Source: Anaerocolumna cellulosilytica (GTDB lineage: Bacteria; Bacillota; Clostridia; Lachnospirales; Lachnospiraceae). From it: 64,000 bases of DNA. The notes beneath the pieces were generated by a model, which worked only from the letters and a program-made list of their open reading frames with translations, was not told the DNA's origin and did no database searches. A program made the translations under genes and the position numbers. How positions within the stretch are numbered: position 1 is the stretch's first letter; every line of letters starts with the position of its first letter. Location of the stretch: assembly GCF_014218335.1 (NCBI RefSeq), contig NZ_AP023367.1, positions 201,001-265,000 on the forward strand, read 5' to 3'. Below, piece by piece: positions 25,401 to 34,500 of the stretch.

Positions 25401-25516
25401 GTATACATTCACACTCCATTCATTTTCCTTATGTCACGGTCATTATAACACAGGTAACTAAGGTTTTAAATAGCTGAAATTTAGCGAAAGGGTCTTATCA
25501 TCGTCTGTGTGGATTT

Positions 25517-25701
25517 TGTGGATAATGTGGATAAACCTGTGTATTGTTATTGTAAAATAATGTATTTTTGCGAAAAAGTCAATAATAATCAGTATCTGCG
25601 GACAAGTAAGAGTTCTGTGAGTAGAAATAATTATGTGAACAAAAAAATCCACAACCTTATCACAGGGGAATTGTTGATAAGATTGTGGATAATGTGGATA
25701 A
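25517..25701. promoter_or_regulatory. Two tandem pairs of consensus DnaA boxes upstream of the dnaD-like gene
   Basis: TGTGGATAA (complement of the consensus TTATCCACA) occurs at 25517-25525, 25526-25534, 25684-25692 and 25693-25701. They form two pairs, each set directly end to end. A one-mismatch copy (TGTTGATAA) is at 25672-25680, and a weaker one (TGTGGATTT) at 25508-25516. The cluster lies between the end of murC and the start of the dnaD-like gene, inside the likely dnaD leader. It is probably a DnaA-binding site for regulation or titration; dnaA itself is not nearby. Confidence 0.8.
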
Positions 25702-27105
25702 CTATTCACCTAAGAGTGATTCTCCAATGGTTACAACGTCTCCGGCGCCCATAGTTATCAACAAGTCGCCGTTAGTACAATTTTCTAATAAAAAATTTTC
25801 AATTTCATCAAAACTCTCAAGATAGTAAGCTTCCTTACCAATTTTGAGCAGTTCAGCCTGCAAATCTTTGGAAGAAATATCACCTGGGTTGTTTTCTCTG
25901 GCAGCGTAAATATCTGCAAGTACAACTTTGTCTGCGAGGGATAAAGCTTTGGCGAATTCCGTTAAGAATGCTTTAGTACGGGTATAGGTATGGGGCTGGA
26001 AAACACACCAGGTAGTTTTATGTGGATAATTTTTTGCCGCAGTTAAGGTTGCAGTTACCTCAGTAGGGTGGTGTGCATAATCATCAATAACAGTAACTCC
26101 GCCTATAGTACCCTTATACTGAAAGCGACGCTCGGTACCGGTGAATAAAATCAGTGCATCTTTTATCGTTTCCAAAGGAATATTAAGACTTCTTGCCAAT
26201 GCAATGGCCGGCAGGGAGTTGGATATATTATGAATCCCAATTACCTTTAAGTCAATGTGAATTAAAAAGCTGCCGTTTTCGTATAAGTCATAGTGACCGT
26301 AGCCGAATTCATCATAGGTTATATTAGCAGCATGAAAGTGAGAGGCAGCTCCTGGTACTGTAGTTGTATTGGCATCCGTACTGTAGGAGATAAATGGACA
26401 TGCAAGATCTTTTGTCAAGTAAGAAAGATTCTCAATCTCACCATTTACAATCAAAAGACCGTTTTCCGGCAGCCGGTCTGCAAATTGTCGAAAGGAAAGA
26501 TAGATATCGTCAATATCTTTAAAAAAGTCCAGATGCTCTGCTTCAACATTTAATATAATGCTTCTGGTAGGATTGAATTTAAGAAAGCTGTTGGTGTACT
26601 CGCAAGCCTCAGTAATAAAATGTTCTGATTTTCCAATGCGGATATTACCGCCTATGTTGTCTAAAATTCCACCAAGAGAAATGGTTGGATCAAGCCCTGC
26701 TTCCATCAATATCAGTGATATCATAGAAGTGGTAGTCGTTTTGCCATGTGTACCGGCTACGGCAATGGCATCACCGAAGTTAAGCATTACCTGCCCAAGT
26801 AGTTCTGCCCGGTCTATCATGGGGATATCTTTTAAAAGTACCTCCTGGTACTCGGGATTATTTTCTTTTACCGCAGTGGTGTAAACAACAAGTTTCATAT
26901 CAGTTGTAATATTAGCTGCCCGCTGTCCTAAAAAAACTTTAATTCCCAAAGCTTCCAGATGGTCAGTGATTTTACTCTTATGAGCATCAGAACCGGTGAC
27001 CTGAAAACCCATCGTATGTAGAAGTTCAGCCAGGCCGCTCATACTGATGCCGCCTATGCCTATAAAATGTACCTTCATTGGATTTTTAAAATTAATATGA
27101 TACAT
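25702..27105 (-). CDS. murC: UDP-N-acetylmuramate--L-alanine ligase
   Basis: MurC adds L-Ala to UDP-MurNAc, the first amino acid of the peptidoglycan stem peptide, using ATP. The start at 27105 ('MYHINF') is chosen because GGAAG lies ten bases upstream; the longer frame to 27129 has no site. Visible motifs are 'VHFIGIGGISMSGLAELL' (nucleotide-sugar fold), 'VAGTHGKTTTTSM' (P-loop), 'EACEYTNSFL' and 'DDYAHHPTEV'. Length 467 is normal. It overlaps the right-hand DnaA boxes at its stop. Transcription probably starts at the promoter noted at 27188-27215. Confidence 0.93.
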   Translation of the reverse strand: MYHINFKNPMKVHFIGIGGISMSGLAELLHTMGFQVTGSDAHKSKITDHLEALGIKVFLGQRAANITTDMKLVVYTTAVKENNPEYQEVLLKDIPMIDRAELLGQVMLNFGDAIAVAGTHGKTTTTSMISLILMEAGLDPTISLGGILDNIGGNIRIGKSEHFITEACEYTNSFLKFNPTRSIILNVEAEHLDFFKDIDDIYLSFRQFADRLPENGLLIVNGEIENLSYLTKDLACPFISYSTDANTTTVPGAASHFHAANITYDEFGYGHYDLYENGSFLIHIDLKVIGIHNISNSLPAIALARSLNIPLETIKDALILFTGTERRFQYKGTIGGVTVIDDYAHHPTEVTATLTAAKNYPHKTTWCVFQPHTYTRTKAFLTEFAKALSLADKVVLADIYAARENNPGDISSKDLQAELLKIGKEAYYLESFDEIENFLLENCTNGDLLITMGAGDVVTIGESLLGE

Positions 27106-27187
27106 AGTTTTGACACTTCCTATCTTCATGATTATTTTTTACGGTTTATATAAATAGTTCAATTATAAGTATCGCTATCTATAAGCT

Positions 27188-27215
27188 ATTATAATCATTT
27201 CATATGAAAATACAA
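27188..27215 (-). promoter_or_regulatory. Probable murC promoter with a palindrome in the spacer
   Basis: Read on the minus strand, TTGTAT (27215-27210) and TATAAT (27193-27188) are 16 bases apart. The spacer contains the perfect 12-base palindrome TTTCATATGAAA (27198-27209), a possible operator. It lies about 85 bases before the murC start. Confidence 0.5.
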
Positions 27216-27696
27216 TTAATTTTTGCATACCTCCATGATATGATACTTTTTTATGAATGGAACTTGGTTCATTAGAACTTTTCAAAGAGTTTCTCCCCAT
27301 AAAGGCAAAAGAAGCAGAAAAGAGGCATGATTAGAGGGAACTTTAAAAGCCGGTTTAGCAAATGGTTTGCTGTATGGTAAAAAATGTGTATATATATTCA
27401 ATGAAAAAGTCGAATTATGTAGTGCTAATGAACTATTATTCGACAATGCCGAGCTATTGGTAGCAAAACTATTGAAATTTACAGTATATTACATTTTTAT
27501 TAAAATACAACTTATTTTGTCGAATGTATGTATATATATACGATTAAATTAATAAAAATAACAAATAATTGATTGGAAAATCCGAAAATTTTAGTAAATA
27601 TTTTAGAAAAATCAATAGAAACCCATAATTTACTATTATTAATTAGATATAATGCTAAATTTATAATATTTTTTATCAAAATATTTGTAAAATTTA
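27216..27696. other. Gene-free AT-rich stretch before the spoVG region
   Basis: I see no supportable gene in this 480-base, very AT-rich part. The only open frames are short and lack ribosome sites. No strong hairpin or repeat stands out. Confidence 0.5.
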
Positions 27697-27725
27697 TTCA
27701 CATTTTTGTAAAAGAATGTTATAAT
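27697..27725 (+). promoter_or_regulatory. Sigma-A-like promoter ahead of the small ORF and spoVG
   Basis: TTCACA (27697-27702) and TATAAT (27720-27725) are separated by 17 bases. It would give a leader of roughly 270 bases before spoVG, including the small frame at 27757-27888. Confidence 0.65.
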
Positions 27726-27756
27726 GATGTCAAACGATATGACAAGAGGTGATTAC

Positions 27757-27888
27757 GTGATAAAAATGAATAAATCTGCGAAAATTTTAGCAGAGCGAAA
27801 AGGCCGTAAGCAAAAACTATTGCCGAAAAACTTGGACAAGCTGGTCTTACAAACTTTATTTTTTGGAGCCGTGATACCTTATGGGTAA
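27757..27888 (+). CDS. Small ORF (43 residues) in the spoVG leader, possibly a frameshifted HTH remnant
   Basis: A GTG start follows AGAGGTGAT by a good distance and encodes 43 residues ('MNKSAKILAERKGRKQK' then an unrelated tail). Adding one A to the five-A run in 'CAAAAACT' would join the first part to 'TIAEKLGQAGLTN', giving a helix-turn-helix-like segment. The present frame could be a leader peptide or a decayed XRE-type gene. Nothing further is recognised. Confidence 0.35.
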   Translation: MIKMNKSAKILAERKGRKQKLLPKNLDKLVLQTLFFGAVIPYG

Positions 27889-27999
27889 TCAGGCTGCATT
27901 ATTATAAGCAGCTATAGGATTTAAAGCAAGTTACAAAGGGGAATATAAATCCACTTTGACACTATAACAAAACACATATTTTAAAGGGGGATATACTCA

Positions 28000-28281
28000 A
28001 TGCAGATTACAGATGTTCGTGTACGTAAAGTGAGTAAAGAAGGAAAAATGAAGGCAGTGGTATCCATTACTATGGATAATGAATTCGTAGTTCATGACAT
28101 TAAGGTTATTGAAGGTGAAAAAGGGCTGTTTATCGCAATGCCCAGCAGAAAAGCAGGAGATGGTGAATACCGCGATATTGCACATCCTATCAATTCTGAA
28201 ACCAGAGATAAGATTCAAAAAATCGTTCTGGAAAGTTATGAAATAGCCGCAGAAGAATATGAAGAGAAAATAGAAGCTTAA
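28000..28281 (+). CDS. spoVG: Septation / sporulation regulator SpoVG
   Basis: SpoVG is a small nucleic-acid-binding protein that affects septum formation, sporulation and other traits. The 93-residue product shows the usual opening '[20 protein letters not shown]', '[18 protein letters not shown]', and the conserved '[20 protein letters not shown]' followed by '[15 protein letters not shown]'. AAAGGGGG precedes ATG 28000. Length and motifs are normal. A SigH-type promoter would be expected by analogy with B. subtilis, but the best candidate upstream has a wrong spacer. Confidence 0.95.
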   Translation: MQITDVRVRKVSKEGKMKAVVSITMDNEFVVHDIKVIEGEKGLFIAMPSRKAGDGEYRDIAHPINSETRDKIQKIVLESYEIAAEEYEEKIEA

Positions 28282-28307
28282 TATTTTAGCTGCAAAAGAA
28301 ACGTAAA

Positions 28308-28388
28308 AAAGTCCCGGATAACTTAAGCGTTATGTTAAAAGTATTAAAAACTTTGAACATATTGCAGAGGTTCTGGGATTTTTTTAGT
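28308..28388 (+). terminator. Terminator-like structure after spoVG
   Basis: GTCCCGGATAAC pairs imperfectly with GTTCTGGGAT, flanked by an A run and TTTTTTT (28379-28385). The loop is long, so the fold is only moderately supported. Confidence 0.5.
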
Positions 28389-28621
28389 CTAGGTATGAGA
28401 GCTAGGTTTAAAATTGGTTGGACTTCGAGCAAATCGCAGGCATGTAGGTTGGTGTGAAATAAAGGACAATTTTACACGTTGAATAAAGATTGCGTTAGCA
28501 TACATGCCTAAGGTATAATACTAATAAAACATAAGTTTTTATGTTCATGAAATAAGCAGGAAAACTTATATAGGAAAGGTATAGATGAATTACATAGAGT
28601 ATCAATGTTAGGAGATGGTGC

Positions 28622-29497
28622 ATGAGGAAGGTGTTTCGGTTTTTATTTTGGGTATGTCTGTTGGGATTATTTCTATATACCATTAATGAAAGATATAATA
28701 TTACCGGTTATCTTATGAAAACAGAAAATCTTTCTCAGGCTGAGAGTGAAGAAGCTTTTATTGCCCAGGTTAGAGAAGCTATGCTATCGGGAGATGAAAC
28801 ACTGAAGGTTCAGTATGTTGGGGAAGTAGAAGCGATGGAATGGTTTACGGAAGAAGTAATTGACCGAGTCTACCGTATAGATAAAGAAGAAACAACCAGT
28901 GACTATGATTACCTTCGTTACAGGACAAATAGTATTTATGCCCATATAGTTGGGTTTGGAAATACTATGACTGTAAACTATGAATTTGAATACAATGAAA
29001 CAGCGGAAGAAACCTATTTGGTTGATGAGCTCATAACAAAACTTTTTGAAAAATGGGATATTATGAACTTAAGTGATTATGATAAGATTAAGAAAATTCA
29101 TGATTTTATTGTTGCGAATGCTTCCTATGACACGGACACCAAGAATTATTCTGCATATGATAATCTGATTAACAAAAAATCCACCTGTCAGGGCTATATG
29201 AGTGCTGCCTATAAAATGTTTACAAAAGCAGGGATTCCCTGTCGGATTGTTACAGGCATTGGTAATAGTGACAGCCATGGATGGAACATTGTGAAGCTTC
29301 AGGGAAAGTGGTATAACATAGACTGCACTTGGGATGACCCATTGACCTTAAGTGGTGAAGAAATGGTTGTTTATGATTATTTCTTAAAGTCTGATGCTGA
29401 TTTTCCGGGGCATCAACGAGATGAGGAATTTCGCACAAAGTATTTTTATGAAACATACGTTATGTCAGAAGAGTCGTATACAGAGAAGGAACCATAA
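28622..29497 (+). CDS. Transglutaminase-like (cysteine protease fold) membrane-anchored protein
   Basis: The 291-residue protein starts with a transmembrane or signal-anchor segment ('VFRFLFWVCLLGLFLYT', residues 4-20), so the rest is outside. The transglutaminase-core domain (about 150-260) shows a Cys-His-Asp triad: Cys189 in 'KSTCQGYMSAAYKMF', His219 in 'SDSHGWNIVKL', Asp234 in 'YNIDCTWDDP'. Bacterial members act as peptidases or cross-linkers at the cell surface; the substrate here is unknown. GGAG lies seven bases before ATG 28622. It appears to be a single-gene unit. Confidence 0.78.
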   Translation: MRKVFRFLFWVCLLGLFLYTINERYNITGYLMKTENLSQAESEEAFIAQVREAMLSGDETLKVQYVGEVEAMEWFTEEVIDRVYRIDKEETTSDYDYLRYRTNSIYAHIVGFGNTMTVNYEFEYNETAEETYLVDELITKLFEKWDIMNLSDYDKIKKIHDFIVANASYDTDTKNYSAYDNLINKKSTCQGYMSAAYKMFTKAGIPCRIVTGIGNSDSHGWNIVKLQGKWYNIDCTWDDPLTLSGEEMVVYDYFLKSDADFPGHQRDEEFRTKYFYETYVMSEESYTEKEP

Positions 29498-29594
29498 GTG
29501 GTCTGCATTTATGGAGGTTAGCCTCGCAAGCAATAATAAATCTTAAGAACAATAATTTGTGTTTCTACGCGTAGATTCTAAGTGTAATAATTGG

Positions 29595-29623
29595 TTGCCA
29601 TGTAACCTGGAATACATTATAAT
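29595..29623 (+). promoter_or_regulatory. Sigma-A-like promoter of the DUF4003 gene
   Basis: TTGCCA (29595-29600) and TATAAT (29618-29623) are 17 bases apart, about 135 bases upstream of the gene start, leaving a structured leader. Confidence 0.65.
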
Positions 29624-29658
29624 AGAAATATTCAACAATCGTTTCTAAAAGAGCAGAA

Positions 29659-29722
29659 GGGTACCGTAAAGTAAAATGTCTGATATGAATGTAAGGGAGA
29701 CATTTTACAATTTACGGTGCCC
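29659..29722 (+). repeat. Long leader hairpin (23-base arms)
   Basis: The arm beginning GGGTACCGTAAAGTAAAATG (29659-29681) pairs with the segment 29698-29722 ending TTTACGGTGCCC, with a 2-base bulge and a 16-base loop. There is no T run, so it is not a standard terminator. It could be a leader RNA structure or a small mobile repeat. Confidence 0.6.
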
Positions 29723-29758
29723 TGGTGTGCCTATTTTCAGTTTGAAAGGAAGGTTTTT

Positions 29759-30754
29759 ATGTGGCAGAATGAAATGAAGGCTAAGACAGAACTATTTACA
29801 GAAAATTATCAGGAATTGAAGCGGAACTTTCGCTTTGAATATGGTCCTATGCATTATTTGGGAGCGTTGCTGTATGCAAATGAAGATAAAAAAGTCAGAG
29901 TGGAAAGTATAATAAATGCCAAGGATATTATAAAGCGCAATACGTCATTTTTTTCTGCCTTTAAAGATGCAGCATTTTTTGCCCTTGCCGCTATGCTGTC
30001 CTTGGAGGAGACGCCGGAAGATGTTTTTAAAAAAACAGTAATTATCTATGATGATATGAAGGCAGCTGGTTTTTATGGCTCTCCATATTTGACACTGGCG
30101 GCTTTTAACATTGGCAGGAATCCATCTGTTGATACGAAGGCTCTGGTGAGAAAAACCAGAGAGTTTTATGATGCTATGAAACAGGAACACAGATTCTTAA
30201 CCTCTGTAGATGATTATGGTTATGCGGCCATGCTGGCTACTTCTGATTTAGAGGTGGAAAGTACCATACGTGAAATGGAAGCTTGTTATAAATTATTACA
30301 GAATTATTTTGGCAAAGGAAATGCTCTGCAATCCCTAACGCACATTTTGGCGCTTGGCGAAGAAGCCGCCGAAATAAAATGTAAAAGAGTTGTAGATATC
30401 TATGAAGTCCTAAGCAGGAAGGGGTGTAAACCAAGTAAATACAGCCAATTATCTGCCTTAGGAATTTTGGTATTGATTTCAAAAGATGTGGAAACCATAA
30501 CCGAAGAGATAAAAGCTGTATACGAAATGCTCCTTGAGAAAAAAGGGTTTGGAAATTGGAGTATTTCAAGACACGACCGTGTCATGTATTCGGCGGCACT
30601 GGTTTCGAACGTATATATCACAGACATTGTAAAATCCTCTTTAAATGTAAGTCTTTTAAGTGCAGTAACTAATATTGTAGTAGCTCAGCAGACAGCCGTC
30701 ATCTGTGCAACCACCAGTGCTGTTGTAGCTTCTGCATCGTCCTCAAATTCATAA
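29759..30754 (+). CDS. DUF4003-family protein
   Basis: ATG 29759 is chosen (331 residues) because GAAAGGAAGG lies seven bases upstream; an open frame from 29717 starts inside the leader hairpin. The product matches DUF4003, an uncharacterised Firmicutes family: all-helical, with 'RFEYGPMHYLGALLYANEDK', 'FFALAAMLSLEETPEDVF', 'YLTLAAFNIG' and 'DYGYAAMLATSDLEVE'. The C-terminus is hydrophobic and Ala/Ser-rich (last ~45 residues), which may contact the membrane. No function is known. It has its own promoter and no operon partner. Confidence 0.7.
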   Translation: MWQNEMKAKTELFTENYQELKRNFRFEYGPMHYLGALLYANEDKKVRVESIINAKDIIKRNTSFFSAFKDAAFFALAAMLSLEETPEDVFKKTVIIYDDMKAAGFYGSPYLTLAAFNIGRNPSVDTKALVRKTREFYDAMKQEHRFLTSVDDYGYAAMLATSDLEVESTIREMEACYKLLQNYFGKGNALQSLTHILALGEEAAEIKCKRVVDIYEVLSRKGCKPSKYSQLSALGILVLISKDVETITEEIKAVYEMLLEKKGFGNWSISRHDRVMYSAALVSNVYITDIVKSSLNVSLLSAVTNIVVAQQTAVICATTSAVVASASSSNS

Positions 30755-30953
30755 GGATGTAAGGGTGCATAAAAACGGTATAGTTCGGAACAGAAGCGCT
30801 TCAAATAATGGATGGAAAAGCAGGTGTATGAAGAGCGTTTGTGTATTAAGAGGTATGTATCAAAGACAGAAAGAAAATATAGGTGTTAGATTTGAATAAA
30901 GCGATTCAACCCCTTGATTTTATGCGTCAAAAAGTCGCAGATGGGAGCTAAAT

Positions 30954-31517
30954 ATGTATATAATCGTAGGATTGGGTAATCCAACCAGGGAATATCAGGC
31001 AACCAGGCATAATGTTGGATTTGATGCCATAACCAGGCTCTCGGATGACTACAATATTCCACTCAGTTTAAAAAAACATAAAGCAATATGCGGAACAGGT
31101 TATATAGGAAGTGAAAAAGTAGTGCTGGCACAGCCTCAGACCTATATGAATCTAAGCGGAGAGAGTGTCCGGGAACTTGTTGATTTTTATAAAGTATCTA
31201 CTGAAAATGTAATTGTTATATATGACGACATAAGTCTGGAGCCGGGACAGCTTCGCATTCGAAAAAAGGGTAGTGCCGGAGGGCATAATGGAATTAAAAG
31301 TATTATTGCCCATTTAAATACACAGGAATTCCCTCGAATCAAAGTTGGTGTAGGTGATAAGCCTGCCGGCTGGGATTTGGCAGATTATGTATTGTCCAGA
31401 TTTACAAAAGAAGAAGAACCTATTATGAGGGACGCCCTTAGGAAAACCTCTGAGGCAGTCAAAGACATGCTCTTAGATGGAATCGAACCGGCCATGAATC
31501 TCCATAATCGAAAGTAA
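30954..31517 (+). CDS. pth: Peptidyl-tRNA hydrolase
   Basis: Pth releases tRNA from peptidyl-tRNA that drops off ribosomes. The 187-residue enzyme has 'YIIVGLGNPTREYQATRHNV' (catalytic His19, conserved Asn8), 'LAQPQTYMNLSGESV' (Asn) and 'IVIYDDISLEPGQLRIRKKG' (Asp), followed by 'SAGGHNGIKSI'. GGGAGC lies six bases before ATG 30954. The next gene, mfd, follows after 34 bases, the same pairing as in B. subtilis (spoVC-mfd). Confidence 0.95.
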   Translation: MYIIVGLGNPTREYQATRHNVGFDAITRLSDDYNIPLSLKKHKAICGTGYIGSEKVVLAQPQTYMNLSGESVRELVDFYKVSTENVIVIYDDISLEPGQLRIRKKGSAGGHNGIKSIIAHLNTQEFPRIKVGVGDKPAGWDLADYVLSRFTKEEEPIMRDALRKTSEAVKDMLLDGIEPAMNLHNRK

Positions 31518-31551
31518 TAGAAGTCTAAGAAAAATAAAAGGAGGCAGCATT

Positions 31552-34500
31552 TTGAAGACCTTTACCACCCCTCTGAAAGAGTTGAGGGAGTATAATGACA
31601 TAAAGGACAACTTAAAGCTGAAAAATACCCCTATTCAGGTAACCGGGTGCATTGATTCGCAAAAATGTCATCTAATCAGCGGTTTAAGTGAAGACTATCC
31701 CTGGAAGTTAATCATAACTTATAATGACATAAAAGCGAAGGAAATCTATGAAGATTATAAGCTATATGATAAGAATGTTTTTATCTATCCTGCAAAGGAC
31801 ATTATATTTTACAGTGCTGATATTCATGGCAATGCCATTGTCAGAGATCGTCTGAAAATACTAAAGCGTTTACTTCAAAAAGAACCGGTTACAGTAATTA
31901 CTACCCTAGACGGAGGAATGGATCGTATTCTTCCTTTAGAATATCTAAAAAAGCGGATAATACTGCTTGAAGAAGGCGGAAGTCTTGATTTAACCAAGTT
32001 ACAGGCAGAACTTATACACCTAGGATATGAGCGGCAGGGTCAGGTAGAAGGGCCTGGAGAGTTCGCAGTAAGAGGGGGTATCTTAGATATTTTTCCGCCG
32101 ACAGAGGAATGTCCGTACCGAGTTGAGCTTTGGGGAGATGAAGTAGATTCCATCCGTTCCTTTGACATAGACAGTCAGAGGTCAATTGAAAGGATATCTT
32201 CTATAAGTATTTACCCGGCAGCAGAAATGATATTAACGGAAGACCGGTTGTTGATGGGTCTTAAAAAGATTGACGAGGAAAAGAAGGAGCACGTTAAGAA
32301 ATTAAGGGAACAAATGAAAACCGAAGAAGCAGCAAGAATTCATGATATTATTGAAGAATTCAGGGAAAATATTGAAAGCTTCCAAGGTTCAGTTGGTATA
32401 GATAGTTTTATCAGGTATTTCTATGATAATACCGTATCCTTTTTTGACTATTTTAAAGAGGAATCCATTGTGTTTTTGGATGAGCCGGGTAGAATCGGGG
32501 AAAAAGGAGAAGCAGTTGAAAACGAATTTCGTGAAGGCATGATTGGCAGGCTCGAGAAAGGTTATATACTTCCCGGGCAAAGTGATGCTATTTATGGTTA
32601 TAAGGAATTATTAATTAACTTAAGTCATAAAACCTTATTGCTGTTAAGTACTATGGATCAAAAGACAGCATACTTTAACGTAAAAGGAAAGTGGGATTTT
32701 ACAGTACGCTCTGTAAATCCCTATAATAACAATTTTGATATATTGGTGCAGGATTTAATAAAGTGGAAAAAAAGCGGTTACAGGGTACTTTTATTATCTG
32801 GCTCCAGAACTCGTGCGAAACGTCTGAGCGAGGATTTAAGGGAGCATGAACTGAATGCCTTTTACAGTGAGGATATGGATAGAATCATCCAAAAGGGAGA
32901 GATTATGGTTGCGGGCGGTAATCTCCACCGAGGATTTGAATATCCTCTGATAAATCTTGTTATTATATCGGAGAGTGATATCTTTGGTGCTGAAAAGAAA
33001 AAACGTAAGAAGCGAAAGGAATATGACGGGAAAAAGATACAAAGTTTTACAGACTTAAATATTGGGGATTATGTAGTCCATGAAAACCATGGTCTTGGAA
33101 TCTATCGTGGAATTGAAAAGATAGAGGTAGACAAGGTAACAAAGGATTATATGAAAATTGAATACGGCGGAGGAGGCGTGTTGTATATTCTTGCAACAGG
33201 CCTTGATGTTATACAAAAATATGCCGGGGCGGATGCCAAAAAGCCCAAGCTAAACAAATTAAATTCACCGGAGTGGAAGAATACTAAGACCAGGGTAAAA
33301 GGTGCTGTTAAAGAAATTGCAAAAGAGTTGGTTGCACTTTATGCTACAAGACAGGAAAAAAGCGGTTATCAGTTTGGACCGGATACGGTGTGGCAGAATG
33401 AATTTGAGGAGATGTTTCCGTATGAAGAAACAGACGATCAGTTAAGAGCCATTGAAGATACGAAACGGGACATGGAGAGTACCAGAATTATGGATCGCTT
33501 AGTATGTGGGGACGTTGGGTATGGAAAGACAGAAATTGCCATAAGAGCAGCTTTTAAAGCAGTGTCGGATGGGAAACAGGTAGTATTTCTAGTGCCAACT
33601 ACCATCCTGGCTCAGCAGCATTATAATACCTTTGTACAACGTATGATGGATTTCCCTGTAAGCATAGATATGCTGTCCCGGTTTAAAACTCCCGCTCAGC
33701 AAAAGGCGGTGATAGAACGGGCTAAAAAGGGAAGCTTAGATATATTAATTGGAACCCACCGGGTATTATCAAAGGATATCAAATTTAAAAATTTAGGGCT
33801 TCTTATGGTTGATGAAGAGCAGCGTTTTGGAGTTACCCATAAGGAAAAAATCAAGACAATAAAAGAGAATATTGATGTATTGACTCTTACTGCAACACCT
33901 ATTCCAAGAACCCTTCATATGAGTTTAATCGGTATACGTGACATGAGTGTATTAACAGAGCCACCTGTTGACAGAATACCTATACAGACCTATGTATTAG
34001 AGCATAATGAAGAAATTATCAGAGAAGCCATTCATCGTGAGCTGGCAAGAGACGGACAGGTATATTATGTTTATAACAGGGTAAATGGTATTGATGAAAT
34101 TGCAAGTAAGATAGCCAGACTGGTACCAGAGGCCAATGTTTCCTTTGCTCATGGACAGATGAGTGAGAGGGAGCTAGAGCGGATTATGTTCGACTTTATT
34201 AACGGGGAAATCGATGTCTTGGTATCCACTACTATAATTGAGACAGGACTTGATATTTCTAATGTTAATACCATGATAATTGATGATGCAGATCGTTTAG
34301 GTTTATCCCAGCTCTATCAGCTAAGAGGAAGGGTTGGAAGGTCAAACCGGACTGCATATGCTTTTTTAATGTACAAACGGGATAAAATGTTAAAGGAAAT
34401 CGCGGAAAAGAGGCTTCAGGCTATTAAGGAATTTACAGAACTTGGTTCCGGTTTTAAAATAGCTATGCGTGATTTGGAAATCCGTGGTGCTGGAAACCTT

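Noticed and set aside
25517-25701. Chromosomal replication origin (oriC)
   Set aside because: DnaA boxes are present, but there is no dnaA or dnaN gene and no clear AT-rich 13-mer array, so I kept it as a DnaA-binding regulatory site.
27367-27552. 61-residue open frame in the AT-rich gap
   Set aside because: No ribosome site and low-complexity hydrophobic content.
27910-27950. Sigma-H promoter of spoVG
   Set aside because: ATAGGATTT and GGGGAATAT resemble the two elements, but they are about 15 bases apart instead of 11-12.
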